Positions 42,765 through 50,458 of a stretch of 64,000 nucleotides of DNA are shown one piece after another. The translations under genes and the position numbers were made by a program. The stretch is from the NCBI GenBank assembly GCA_963638105.1, contig CAVHPP010000002.1:1-64000 (forward strand). The letters are read 5' to 3'. The notes below the pieces were generated by a model. The model saw only the letters and a program-made list of their open reading frames with translations, made no database searches and had not been told where the DNA came from. The stretch comes from CAG-217 sp963638105 (GTDB lineage: Bacteria > Bacillota > Clostridia > Oscillospirales > Acutalibacteraceae). How positions within the stretch are numbered: the stretch's first letter is position 1; each line of letters begins with the position of its first letter.

Positions 42765-44546
42765 GTGAAGAAAATACTAAGCGTATTTTTGGCCGCTTTA
42801 TTTGTGATTTGTACTGCGTTTGCCGTGCCTGTGACCGCCTCTGCCGCTACCCGGCAGCATGTGGAGCACGCGCTGGAAACCTTGCAGACCAAGACCGGCT
42901 ATATTCCCGGCAAGTCTGCTAAGGTAGTGGGCAACTGCTTTGGCTTTGTGTCCGCCGTGTGCAAAGAGTTGTACGGCGTAACCTACTATAATGAGCAAAT
43001 GCGCGGCTCCTATCGCTATAATCATACCGGCAATTATTACACCGTGGCCAGTAAGACTTTTTCTGCCGCCACCACTGCTGCCAAGCAAAAGACGGTGGCG
43101 CGGCAAGTGATGGATTTTATTTTGGACAATGCGGCTGCCGGCGATGTGATCTCTTACGGTTGCGCCAACGACAGCACCCGCCACATGCACACCGCCATGG
43201 TACAGCATGTAGACACAGAGAAAATTCTCCTTTACCATTCCAACTACGCCAGCGGCAATTACACCCCCGCCGCCTGCCATGTGGACACCGTGTACTGGGA
43301 CAGCTTTTTGGACAGTCCCAACACCAATATCAAGGATAAAGACGGCGATGTGACCTCGCTGAATAAATTTTTCGGCGCGCCTATGAGTTGCGGCAACGGT
43401 ATGGGCCTGTCCTTGAACCGTTACAGCAAGCTGACCGGCAAGTATTATTTGGACGAGTGCACGCTGGCGGCGCCGACCATTTCCACCGAGCGGAAAAGCT
43501 GCACCTCCATTTGCTACACCTGGGGCGCGGTGGACGGTGCGGAGCGCTATACATATTCCGTAACGGACGCCAAGGGTAAGAAGGTGGTTAAATCCCGCAC
43601 CACCACCGAAACGGCTGCCACGGTTACCGGCCTGACCACCGGAGAGAAATACACCTTTACTTTGGCTGCCAATGCCACGGACCGCAGCGGCCAAAGCGCC
43701 AGCAACACCATCACCTGCCTGCCGCCGGCTCCGTCTAAGCCGCGGGTCAGCGCCGGAGACGAGGGCGTGGCTGTCAGCTGGACCACCCGTACCGATGTGG
43801 ACGGTTATCAGGTGTTTCGCAGCACAGCGAAGAACGGCACCTTTGACCTGATTGCCACGGTGACGGATCCGGCACAGAATACTTATATAGACGATGAGAT
43901 CCAGGTGAATACCACCTATTATTATAAGGTGCGTCGTTATGTGTACATCGAGGACGGCAACGCGGCTTATTCCAATCGCTCAACTGTAACGGACGGCGTA
44001 GGCTTGCAGCTGGGTGTGCCCGGCAATATCACCACCACCCGCACCGGCACCACTGCCATTCGGATGAACTGGAAGCCTACGGAGCACGCGGTGCGCTACA
44101 CCGTTGCCTATCGGTTAAATGGCAGCGGCAAGTGGACTTATTTCAGCACCACCGCCTGCAACTATACCTTTAAGAATTTGAAGGTCAAGAGCACCTATCA
44201 GTTCCGGGTACAGGCGGTCAGTCCCTTTGGCGTCGGCGCATACAGTGCCACGGTGTCCAAGCAGGCGTTGCCCCCAACCCCCGGCAGTGTGAAAGTGCAG
44301 CGGATCAGTGCCAAGTCTGCCAAGATCAGCTGGAGCAAGTCCCAGGGCTTTACCGGCTATTACATTCTCCGTTCCACGGATAAGAACTTTAAGAAGAATG
44401 TAAAGAAGATCACTGTGAAGAGCAACACGGCCCTAAGCTACACGGATAAATCCGTGAAAAAGGGTACCCGCTATTATTACAAGGTCTGTCGCTATACCGG
44501 CAAGACCAGCGGCAGCTATTCCAAGGCAGTCAGCGTAAAAATCTGA
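42765..44546 (+). CDS. secreted cysteine-hydrolase-like protein with fibronectin type III domains
   Basis: A 593-residue export product with a signal peptide (ILSVFLAALFVICTAFAV, cleavage near ASA-AT). Residues about 25-210 look like an NlpC/P60- or CHAP-like amidase domain. The candidate Cys is in VVGNCFGFVSAVCKELYG, the His in MHTAMVQHVDTEKILL, and a third polar residue in LYHSNYASGN. Three to four FN3 modules follow (SCTSICYTWGAVDGAERY, VSWTTRTDVDGYQVFRST, RMNWKPTEHAVRYTVAY, KISWSKSQGFTGYYILRST). Start is a GTG at 42765, set by the promoter and AGGATG upstream. Peptidoglycan or peptide hydrolysis is inferred; the catalytic assignment is tentative. Confidence 0.8.
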   Translation: MKKILSVFLAALFVICTAFAVPVTASAATRQHVEHALETLQTKTGYIPGKSAKVVGNCFGFVSAVCKELYGVTYYNEQMRGSYRYNHTGNYYTVASKTFSAATTAAKQKTVARQVMDFILDNAAAGDVISYGCANDSTRHMHTAMVQHVDTEKILLYHSNYASGNYTPAACHVDTVYWDSFLDSPNTNIKDKDGDVTSLNKFFGAPMSCGNGMGLSLNRYSKLTGKYYLDECTLAAPTISTERKSCTSICYTWGAVDGAERYTYSVTDAKGKKVVKSRTTTETAATVTGLTTGEKYTFTLAANATDRSGQSASNTITCLPPAPSKPRVSAGDEGVAVSWTTRTDVDGYQVFRSTAKNGTFDLIATVTDPAQNTYIDDEIQVNTTYYYKVRRYVYIEDGNAAYSNRSTVTDGVGLQLGVPGNITTTRTGTTAIRMNWKPTEHAVRYTVAYRLNGSGKWTYFSTTACNYTFKNLKVKSTYQFRVQAVSPFGVGAYSATVSKQALPPTPGSVKVQRISAKSAKISWSKSQGFTGYYILRSTDKNFKKNVKKITVKSNTALSYTDKSVKKGTRYYYKVCRYTGKTSGSYSKAVSVKI

Positions 44547-44553
44547 TTTTGCG

Positions 44554-44585
44554 GCAAAAAAGGCGGCGAGACACTGCCTTTTTGC
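44554..44585 (+). terminator. intrinsic terminator of the FN3 hydrolase gene
   Basis: GCAAAAAAGGCGG pairs with CTGCCTTTTTGC around CGAGACA, with one G-U pair and a T run in the 3' arm. Confidence 0.7.
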
Positions 44586-44614
44586 AAGTATTTAGACATT
44601 TTTTGATATTATGC

Positions 44615-44643
44615 TTGACAATCCGTCGGTTATTGTTTATAAT
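44615..44643 (+). promoter_or_regulatory. consensus promoter of rpsU
   Basis: TTGACA at 44615-44620 and TATAAT at 44638-44643, 17-base spacer, a perfect sigma-A match. Confidence 0.88.
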
Positions 44644-44706
44644 CTTTGCGGATATGAAAAGAGTATTCAAATACCCCTGCCAAACAGGTCGGAGGGAGGG
44701 AATTTA

Positions 44707-44883
44707 ATGAGCCAGGTTAGAGTTAAAGAGAACGAATCTCTTGACAGCGCACTGCGTCGCTTTAAGCGTCAGACTTCTCGTGACGGTATCATCCAGGAAG
44801 TCCGCAAAAGAGAGCATTATGAGAAGCCCTCTGTTGCCCGCAAAAAGAAGAGCGAGGCTGCTCGTAAAAGAAAGTACAAATAA
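44707..44883 (+). CDS. rpsU: 30S ribosomal protein S21
   Basis: A 58-residue basic protein (SQVRVKENESLDSALRRFKR, tail ARKRKYK) with the exact length and pattern of firmicute S21. Start at 44707 follows GGAGGGAGGG. Monocistronic or leaking into aroQ, since a terminator with overlapping aroQ ribosome site follows. Confidence 0.97.
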   Translation: MSQVRVKENESLDSALRRFKRQTSRDGIIQEVRKREHYEKPSVARKKKSEAARKRKYK

Positions 44884-44899
44884 GATACATATTATTTGT

Positions 44900-44932
44900 G
44901 GGAGCGTGTCGTTACGCTCCCGTTTCTTTTTT
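44900..44932 (+). terminator. intrinsic terminator of rpsU
   Basis: GGGAGCGT and ACGCTCCC form a perfect 8-bp stem followed by GTTTCTTTTTT. The aroQ ribosome site ACGGAGGT starts right after the T tract, so readthrough would feed aroQ. Confidence 0.85.
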
Positions 44933-44946
44933 ACGGAGGTAGGAAG

Positions 44947-45384
44947 ATGAAAAAAATTCTTGTGATGAACGGCCCCAATTTGAACTTGACCGGTATTCGC
45001 AAAAAGAATGTGTACGGCGCCGAGACCCTGGAGGATATTAACCGGCAGCTGGCAGCCTATGGCGAGGGCAAGGGCGTGCAGGTGGATTTTTACCAGAGCA
45101 ACCACGAGGGCGCGCTGATTGACAAGATCCATGCCAGCCGCACCGACTATGACGGCGTGGTGCTCAATGCGGGCGCTTACACCCATTATTCTTATGCCAT
45201 TCGGGACGCTATTGAGGCGGTGCAGGACTTTACCCCCTATGTGGAGGTGCACATGAGCGATATTCACCAGCGGGAGGATTTTCGCCGGATTTCCGTGCTG
45301 ACCCCGGTGTGCGTGAAGCAAATTTGCGGTTTTGGCAAAGACAGTTACAAAATGGGTATTGATTTATTATTGGAAATACTGTAA
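44947..45384 (+). CDS. aroQ: type II 3-dehydroquinate dehydratase
   Basis: Third step of the shikimate pathway, 3-dehydroquinate to 3-dehydroshikimate. The 145 residues contain VMNGPNLNLTGIRKKNVYG with the catalytic Tyr, QSNHEGALIDKIH, LNAGAYTHYSYAIRDAI and the VEVHMSDIHQREDFR base region, all type II hallmarks. Start at 44947 with ACGGAGGT upstream. Lies before efp, a common firmicute order. Confidence 0.96.
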   Translation: MKKILVMNGPNLNLTGIRKKNVYGAETLEDINRQLAAYGEGKGVQVDFYQSNHEGALIDKIHASRTDYDGVVLNAGAYTHYSYAIRDAIEAVQDFTPYVEVHMSDIHQREDFRRISVLTPVCVKQICGFGKDSYKMGIDLLLEIL

Positions 45385-45430
45385 AATATCTTTGTTATGT
45401 ATTACAGATTACTTTTGGAGGTAAACTTAT

Positions 45431-45988
45431 ATGGTATCAGCAGGTGATTTCAGAAACGGCGTGACCTTTGAAGAGGACGGCAATGTGCTCCAGGTTGTGG
45501 AGTTTCAGCATGTAAAGCCCGGTAAAGGCGCCGCTTTTGTTCGTACAAAGGTAAAGAATGTGATTACCGGTTCCGTGGTGGAGAAGAGCTATAACCCCAC
45601 CGCCAAGTTCCCCACCGCTTACATTGAGCGTAAGGAAATGGTGTATTCTTACAACGATGACGGCCTGTATTATTTCATGGATCAGGAGACTTTTGATATG
45701 GTGCCGGTGAACGGTTCCGATCTGTCCGACAACTTCAAGTTCGTAAAGGAGAACGACATTTGCCGTATCCTGTCCTACAAGGGCAAGGTGTTCGGTGTGG
45801 AGCCGCCCACCTTTGTGGTGCTGGAGGTTACCAAGACCGAGCCGGGTATTAAGGGCAACACCGCTACCAACACCTTGAAGCCCGCCACCGTTGAGACCGG
45901 CGCAGAGATCCGCGTGCCGCTGTTTATTAACGAGGGCGACAAAATCCGCGTAGATACCCGCACCTGCGAGTATATGGAAAGAGCATAA
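45431..45988 (+). CDS. efp: translation elongation factor P
   Basis: Relieves ribosome stalling at polyproline. The 185 residues have three OB-like domains, starting SAGDFRNGVTFEEDGNVL, with the modified-lysine loop KPGKGAAFVRTK and C-terminal GDKIRVDTRTCEYMERA. TTTTGGAGGT gives a strong ribosome site. No dedicated EF-P lysine modification gene is adjacent. Confidence 0.97.
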   Translation: MVSAGDFRNGVTFEEDGNVLQVVEFQHVKPGKGAAFVRTKVKNVITGSVVEKSYNPTAKFPTAYIERKEMVYSYNDDGLYYFMDQETFDMVPVNGSDLSDNFKFVKENDICRILSYKGKVFGVEPPTFVVLEVTKTEPGIKGNTATNTLKPATVETGAEIRVPLFINEGDKIRVDTRTCEYMERA

Positions 45989-46024
45989 ACCCCAATAACA
46001 ATATTTTGTAAAGGAGATCGCACG

Positions 46025-46459
46025 ATGGATACAACGGAGAGCCTGGGCTACCTGAAGGGCCTGCTGGACGGCATGGACTTGGATGAGTCCAAAAAAGAGA
46101 CCAAGATTTACAGAGCCATGATCGGCGTACTGGAGAACTTGGCAGAAGATGTGAACGACCTGACCGACGGCGTAGAGATGATGGCAGATCAGCTGGACGC
46201 TGTGGACGAGGATTTGGGCGATGTGGAGGAGTACCTCTACGGCGACGAAGACGACGATGACTGCGACTGCGGTTGCTGCGATGACGACGAGGACGAGTGC
46301 CAGGAGTTTGAGATTGAGTGCCCTGCTTGCCACGAGACCTTTGTGGTAGATGAGGACACCGTGCTGGACGGCTCTATGGAGTGCCCCGCCTGCGGCGAGA
46401 CCCTGGAGTTTGAGGTCACCTGTGAGGACGACGAGGACGAGGACGCCGATCAGGACTGA
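46025..46459 (+). CDS. CD1247-like acidic zinc-ribbon protein
   Basis: A 144-residue, extremely acidic cytoplasmic protein. The N-terminal helical part (LKGLLDGMDLDESKKETK, LAEDVNDLTDGVEMMADQ) matches the CD1247 N-terminal domain type found beside efp in Clostridia. The middle is a poly-Asp/Glu run interrupted by CDCGCC. The C-terminus is a rubredoxin-like or zinc ribbon with IECPACHETF and MECPACGETLEF. No function is known to me. KAAAGGAGAT-type ribosome site (AAAGGAG) precedes it. It is the last gene of the aroQ-efp group. Confidence 0.85.
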   Translation: MDTTESLGYLKGLLDGMDLDESKKETKIYRAMIGVLENLAEDVNDLTDGVEMMADQLDAVDEDLGDVEEYLYGDEDDDDCDCGCCDDDEDECQEFEIECPACHETFVVDEDTVLDGSMECPACGETLEFEVTCEDDEDEDADQD

Positions 46460-46474
46460 TCTAAGCAGAAAAAC

Positions 46475-46515
46475 GGACCCGAAGCGGTTTTGCCCGCCTT
46501 GGGTCCTTGTTTTTT
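46475..46515 (+). terminator. intrinsic terminator after the CD1247-like gene
   Basis: GGACCC/GGGTCC plus GCGG/CCGC with one mismatch, then TTGTTTTTT. Confidence 0.8.
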
Positions 46516-46529
46516 GGTATAATTCTGTG

Positions 46530-46556
46530 AAAATAAGCCCTGCCGTTTGGCAGGGC
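46530..46556 (-). terminator. intrinsic terminator of the J-domain/zinc-ribbon operon
   Basis: GCCCTGCC and GGCAGGGC form a perfect stem with a 4-base loop. On the minus strand it is followed by TTATTTT. Confidence 0.8.
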
Positions 46557-46563
46557 GTTTGTT

Positions 46564-47004
46564 TTATCCGTGCACATGCACGGTAAAATTCTTATGGCAA
46601 TGGGGGCAGTTGACGGTGTGCTTGCCTTTTTTACGAGGCAGGCGCAGCACCGCTTTGCAGCCGGGGCATTTCTTAAACACATGGGTTTTGCGGAATTTCC
46701 ATTTGTCTCGCAGCAGACGGCCCTCACGCCGTACCGGGGCGGTAAGCGCCAGCCAGCGGGCATTCTCGCGCTGCCGAGCGGCAATGTTGCGTGAGAAGGA
46801 ACGGAAAATGGCATAGATCAGCACCGCCAGGGAGAGCACCCACAGCACGGTATAGACCGGGCGAGACACCCGGGCAAAGGCGCTGCCCGTTACCACCAAA
46901 ATCAGATAGATGACCAGGAGGGCTTTATACAGGGCGTCTATGCCGTAGCGACCGATCATGCTCTGCTGCATTTTATAGCCCATTTGCTTGAGTTTTTCTT
47001 TCAT
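46564..47004 (-). CDS. membrane protein with C-terminal zinc ribbon
   Basis: A 146-residue protein with two membrane helices (about ALLVIYLILVVTGSAFA and VYTVLWVLSLAVLIYAIF), a basic loop, and a C-terminal ribbon with CPGCKAVLRLPRKKGKH and NCPHCHKNFTVHVHG. Four cysteines probably bind zinc; extra His residues lie in the last ten. Start at 47004 has AAAGGAC upstream; longer in-frame extensions run into the J-domain gene. Gene follows the J-domain gene by 31 bases on the same strand, suggesting joint function. The family is unfamiliar to me. Confidence 0.78.
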   Translation of the reverse strand: MKEKLKQMGYKMQQSMIGRYGIDALYKALLVIYLILVVTGSAFARVSRPVYTVLWVLSLAVLIYAIFRSFSRNIAARQRENARWLALTAPVRREGRLLRDKWKFRKTHVFKKCPGCKAVLRLPRKKGKHTVNCPHCHKNFTVHVHG

Positions 47005-47035
47005 AAACCGGATTGTCCTTTCAATCGCTTTACAG

Positions 47036-47887
47036 TTATGCGCCGGCAGCGGAACCGTGCGCCTGACCAAAGGCGCTGTTGCCGTTTTGACCGTTGCTGT
47101 AACCATACTGACCGTTTTCGTTTTGGTCGTCGTTTTGGTCATTGCTTTGGTTGCCGTCTGCACTTTGGCTGTAACTGTACGCATTGCCCGGCGATACATC
47201 GTAGTGCTGGTATTGACTGCTCCAACTCACCAGGGAGGTGATTCCCAGAATTACCAGGCGGATGATAAAGATCGCCAGCGCTACTCGCAGAATGGTCAGC
47301 AGGCAGCCCCCTTGTCGGCGCACCGGGCGGCTTTGCGGCCGATGGGTGCCGGTGCTCCCTGCGCCGGCAGTGTAGGCGGAGAAGTCAAAGAACGAGAACG
47401 GGTCAAAACCGAAGCCCATAGGGTTGATCCCCTGGCGAATGCTGTTGTAGGCGCTTTGGTAATTGGCGTTATTTGGCTCCCGGTTCACGGCAATGCGAAT
47501 GTTTGTCATGGCCTTTTCCTGATCGCCGTAGCCCATATAGGCCAAAGCGGCCAGATAGTACCAGCGGGTATCGCTTTTGTCCATATTACCCAGCAGGTTA
47601 ATGGCCTGTGCATATTGACCGTGGTTGATAAAGTTCACCACAGCGGTATAGTAATCACTGCCGGCGTCTGCACTGCGGCGACTGCCGGTAGAGGTGTTGT
47701 CGGCGGTGTTGCCGTTTTTGATGGCGTCAAAGGCGGCGTTTACCTCTGCCATCTTGGCCTCGGCCACATGGTCCCCCGGGTTTAGATCCGGGTGGTACTT
47801 TTTGGCCAGGCGCTTGTAGGCTCGGGTGCATTCCGCCAAATCGGCGCCGTTGGGCACGCCCAGCACCTGATAAGGATTTTGTGTCAT
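47036..47887 (-). CDS. J-domain protein with helical repeat and membrane segment
   Basis: A 283-residue DnaJ-like co-chaperone. Residues 1-65 are a J-domain (NPYQVLGVPNGADLAECTRA, with HPD in AKKYHPDLNPGD). Residues about 75-150 form TPR-like helices (YYTAVVNFINHGQYAQAINL, YYLAALAYMGYGDQEKAMTN). A Pro/Arg linker and one membrane helix (LTILRVALAIFIIRLVILGI) follow. The tail is Asn/Gln/Ser/Gly-rich. It lacks the zinc and substrate domains of DnaJ, so it probably recruits Hsp70 at the membrane. A weak -10 (TATAGT, minus strand near 47920) lies upstream. Confidence 0.85.
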   Translation of the reverse strand: MTQNPYQVLGVPNGADLAECTRAYKRLAKKYHPDLNPGDHVAEAKMAEVNAAFDAIKNGNTADNTSTGSRRSADAGSDYYTAVVNFINHGQYAQAINLLGNMDKSDTRWYYLAALAYMGYGDQEKAMTNIRIAVNREPNNANYQSAYNSIRQGINPMGFGFDPFSFFDFSAYTAGAGSTGTHRPQSRPVRRQGGCLLTILRVALAIFIIRLVILGITSLVSWSSQYQHYDVSPGNAYSYSQSADGNQSNDQNDDQNENGQYGYSNGQNGNSAFGQAHGSAAGA

Positions 47888-48032
47888 ACTGCCTCGCTTG
47901 TGTTTCTTAGATTGCTTCTACTATACCACGGATTTTTGACGAATTTGTGACCAAATGAAGAAGAAAATCCCCCCACTTGTAAAGGATTTGTAAACCCACA
48001 TGGAAAAAGGGCCTGTTTTTGCCCGGTTTGTC

Positions 48033-48061
48033 TTGTATTTGGGACTGAAATTTGGTAAACT
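48033..48061 (+). promoter_or_regulatory. promoter of the PAP2 phosphatase gene
   Basis: TTGTAT at 48033-48038 and TAAACT at 48056-48061 with a 17-base spacer. Confidence 0.6.
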
Positions 48062-48093
48062 GGGGGTATAAATTACAGAAAAGGGGTTTTTCT

Positions 48094-48972
48094 ATGTTCA
48101 GTCCGATTTTGCTGACCATCGGTGACAACATAGACAAGGCGTTTTATGCCTTTGATCTGTGGGTGTTTCGGTTCTTCGGCTCCATGCAGTGCGGGTTTTT
48201 GACCGGCGTTGCCAAGTTCTTTACCGCTTTTGGGGACGAGAATTTCATCATTCCCATTGTGGTGCTGTCTGTGGTACTGTGCTTTTTTAAGCGCACCCGC
48301 AAGTATGGCTTTTCCATTTTATTTGCCGTGATTATCGGCACGCTGATTACCAATGTGATTGCCAAACCTATGGTACTGCGGATCAGACCGTACAACACTT
48401 TGCAGCAGAACGCGGATTACTGGTCCTGGTATATCGGCGCCGGGGCGCTGAGTGAGAGCGATTACAGCTTTCCCTCCGGCCACACCACCTCTGCCGTAGA
48501 GGTAGCTACCGCGCTGTTCCTGTGCTTTAAGAGCGATAAAAAGAAAATTGCCTGGCTGTTCCCCTGCGTGGCTCTGTGTACCATGGGCTCCCGTGTGTAC
48601 CTGATGGTGCATTACGCCACCGATGTGCTGGGCGGTCTGCTGGTAGGTGTGATCGCCGCCGTTTTGGGCTACCTGCTGATGAAGCTGGTGATGAAGATTA
48701 AAGGCCTCGAAAAGGTGGACGCTGCCAAGCTGTTCAAAAAGGTGCCCGGCAAGGTGGGCTTTGCCTGCATCGGTGTGGCAGTTCTGGGCATTTTCCTGTA
48801 TGCGTTTATTCCCTCCCTCAGCGAAGGGGGCGCGGACACCCAGCGCTGTGCCTATGTAGGGGACTACAAGTGCTACAACGCCGCCAGGGTGGACGATGAG
48901 AAGTATCCGCCTATTGACGGCAAGGAATATTGCAAGATCCACTGGAAAGAATTGTCCGGCGTAAAGGAGTAA
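48094..48972 (+). CDS. PAP2-superfamily membrane phosphatase
   Basis: A 292-residue integral membrane lipid phosphatase, probably acting on phosphatidate or undecaprenyl diphosphate. All three PAP2 motifs are present: KPMVLRIRP (KxxxxxxRP), PSGH in YSFPSGHTT, and SRVYLMVHYATD (SRxxxxxHxxxD). About six membrane helices. After the last helix a 45-residue cysteine-containing tail (RCAYVGDYKCYNA, EYCKIHWKE) is unusual. Start at 48094 has AAAAGGGG upstream. uppP, a second undecaprenyl diphosphatase, is 470 bases downstream. Confidence 0.9.
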   Translation: MFSPILLTIGDNIDKAFYAFDLWVFRFFGSMQCGFLTGVAKFFTAFGDENFIIPIVVLSVVLCFFKRTRKYGFSILFAVIIGTLITNVIAKPMVLRIRPYNTLQQNADYWSWYIGAGALSESDYSFPSGHTTSAVEVATALFLCFKSDKKKIAWLFPCVALCTMGSRVYLMVHYATDVLGGLLVGVIAAVLGYLLMKLVMKIKGLEKVDAAKLFKKVPGKVGFACIGVAVLGIFLYAFIPSLSEGGADTQRCAYVGDYKCYNAARVDDEKYPPIDGKEYCKIHWKELSGVKE

Positions 48973-48976
48973 AGCC

Positions 48977-49315
48977 ATGCCTTTTATTGAAGTGAAGACC
49001 ACAGAGAATTTGTCCGCCGTGGAAGCGGAGCTGAAAAGCGCGTTGGGCGACGCCATTACCGCCATTCCCGGCAAAAGCGAAAGTTGGCTGATGGTGAACC
49101 TGGCAGGCGAACAAAAAATGTACTTTCAGGGCAGTGACGCGCCCTGCGCCCTGTTCTCCGTGTCCATTTTCGGTACGGCAACGGACGACGCCTACGATGA
49201 CCTGACCCGCCGGCTGTGCGCCCTTGCCCAGCAGTATTTGCAGGTGCCGCCGGAGCGTACCTATGTGCGCTACCGAGAGGTGGACCACTGGGGCTACAAC
49301 AACTTTAATTTCTGA
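48977..49315 (+). CDS. MIF/phenylpyruvate tautomerase-like protein
   Basis: A 112-residue member of the tautomerase superfamily. The start codon is followed by Pro (MPFIEVKT), the catalytic N-terminal proline. The C-terminus WGYNNFNF matches the MIF-type NxGWNxxxF ending. It lies four bases after the PAP2 stop and is probably co-translated. Bacterial MIF-like proteins are poorly understood; host-directed and small-molecule roles are both proposed, and neither can be chosen here. Confidence 0.88.
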   Translation: MPFIEVKTTENLSAVEAELKSALGDAITAIPGKSESWLMVNLAGEQKMYFQGSDAPCALFSVSIFGTATDDAYDDLTRRLCALAQQYLQVPPERTYVRYREVDHWGYNNFNF

Positions 49316-49320
49316 GCATG

Positions 49321-49350
49321 AAGCGCTGCGGGCAACTGCGGCGCTTTTGT
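49321..49350 (+). terminator. intrinsic terminator of PAP2-MIF operon
   Basis: AAGCGCTGCGG and CTGCGGCGCTT pair with two G-U pairs around GCAA, followed by TTTTGTT. Confidence 0.75.
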
Positions 49351-49384
49351 TAGGATAAATTTGTGTTAAATCTCATAAGATTTC

Positions 49385-49413
49385 TGTACAAGAAGCTGCA
49401 GGTCTGTTACAAT
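49385..49413 (+). promoter_or_regulatory. promoter of uppP
   Basis: TGTACA at 49385-49390 and TACAAT at 49408-49413, 17-base spacer. Confidence 0.55.
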
Positions 49414-49444
49414 AGAAAAAACGATAGGGGAGGCAATACAGTAT

Positions 49445-50278
49445 ATGAATTTGATTATTGAAATACTCAAGGCCATTGTGCTGGGTGTTGTAGAGGGCAT
49501 TACCGAGTGGCTGCCTATCAGCTCCACCGGCCATATGATCCTGGTGGACGAATTTTTGCACCTGAATGTGACACCTCAGTTCAAAGAGATGTTCTTGGTG
49601 GTGATTCAGCTGGGCGCCATTTTGGCCGTAGTGGTGCTGTACTGGCACAAGCTGTGGCCCTTTGGTATGGAAAACAAGCGCATTGTGCCCAAGAAAGACA
49701 TTTGGCAAATGTGGTTCAAGGTGCTGGTCAGCTGCGTGCCGGCTGCCGTGGTGGGCGTGCTCTTTGACGATAAGCTGAACGCGCTGTTTTACAACTGGCA
49801 GACTGTGGCAATCATGCTCATTCTCTTTGGTATTTTCTTTTTGGTGGTGGAAACTTGGAACAAAGGCAAAACCGCCAAGATCCATTCCATTGGCGAGTTG
49901 ACCTATACTTCTGCGCTGATCATTGGTGCTTTTCAGTTGATCGCAGCTGTGTTCCCGGGCACTTCCCGCAGCGGCGCTACCATTTTGGGCGCCATTCTCA
50001 TTGGCGTGTCCCGCACGGTGGCGGCAGAGTACACCTTCTTTTTGGCGGTGCCGGTGATGTTTGGCGCCAGTGCGCTGAAGCTGGTCAAGTTCGGCTTTCA
50101 CTTCACTTCTGCCGAGGCCATTTTACTGGCCGTGGGTATGGTGGTGGCTTTCCTGGTGTCCATCTTGACCATCAAGTTCCTGATGGGGTATATCAAAAAG
50201 CACGACTTTAAGGCTTTTGGCTGGTATCGAATTGTTTTAGGTGCAGCTGTGATCTTATACTTTGCGCTGGCACGGTAA
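49445..50278 (+). CDS. uppP: undecaprenyl-diphosphatase UppP (BacA)
   Basis: Recycles undecaprenyl diphosphate to the carrier lipid for peptidoglycan synthesis and gives bacitracin tolerance. The 277-residue membrane protein has the two signature loops EGITEWLPISSTGHMIL (about 17-33) and PGTSRSGATILGAIL (about 175-189), with about seven to eight hydrophobic helices. AGGGGAGG precedes the start. Own promoter upstream. Confidence 0.96.
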   Translation: MNLIIEILKAIVLGVVEGITEWLPISSTGHMILVDEFLHLNVTPQFKEMFLVVIQLGAILAVVVLYWHKLWPFGMENKRIVPKKDIWQMWFKVLVSCVPAAVVGVLFDDKLNALFYNWQTVAIMLILFGIFFLVVETWNKGKTAKIHSIGELTYTSALIIGAFQLIAAVFPGTSRSGATILGAILIGVSRTVAAEYTFFLAVPVMFGASALKLVKFGFHFTSAEAILLAVGMVVAFLVSILTIKFLMGYIKKHDFKAFGWYRIVLGAAVILYFALAR

Positions 50279-50286
50279 TTACGCTA

Positions 50287-50312
50287 TTTGCCGCAGGTGA
50301 AACCCTGCGGCT
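50287..50312 (+). repeat. hairpin duplicate without T tract
   Basis: TTTGCCGCAGG, a GTGAAA-type loop and CCTGCGGCT form a stem that is copied almost exactly at 50355-50380. This first copy lacks a T tract, so it is not a complete terminator. Confidence 0.65.
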
Positions 50313-50354
50313 CAGACCGTCGATAAAGCGGCTAAACCGCGCCGGATAGAAATA

Positions 50355-50385
50355 TTTGCCGCAGGTGAAAACCTGCGGCTTTTTT
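50355..50385 (+). terminator. intrinsic terminator, second copy of the hairpin
   Basis: GCCGCAGGT and ACCTGCGGC pair perfectly and run into six Ts. It probably ends uppP transcription. Between the two copies lies a small GCGG/CCGC stem. Confidence 0.8.
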
Positions 50386-50396
50386 GTGCTTCGCGG

Positions 50397-50425
50397 TGGC
50401 AATTCCTGCGGAAATATGCTATACT
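50397..50425 (+). promoter_or_regulatory. weak promoter of recD2
   Basis: TATACT at 50420-50425 is a good -10; TGGCAA 17 bases upstream is a poor -35. Confidence 0.45.
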
Positions 50426-50458
50426 GAAAGATGAAATTATGAGACTTTGGAGCAAGGT

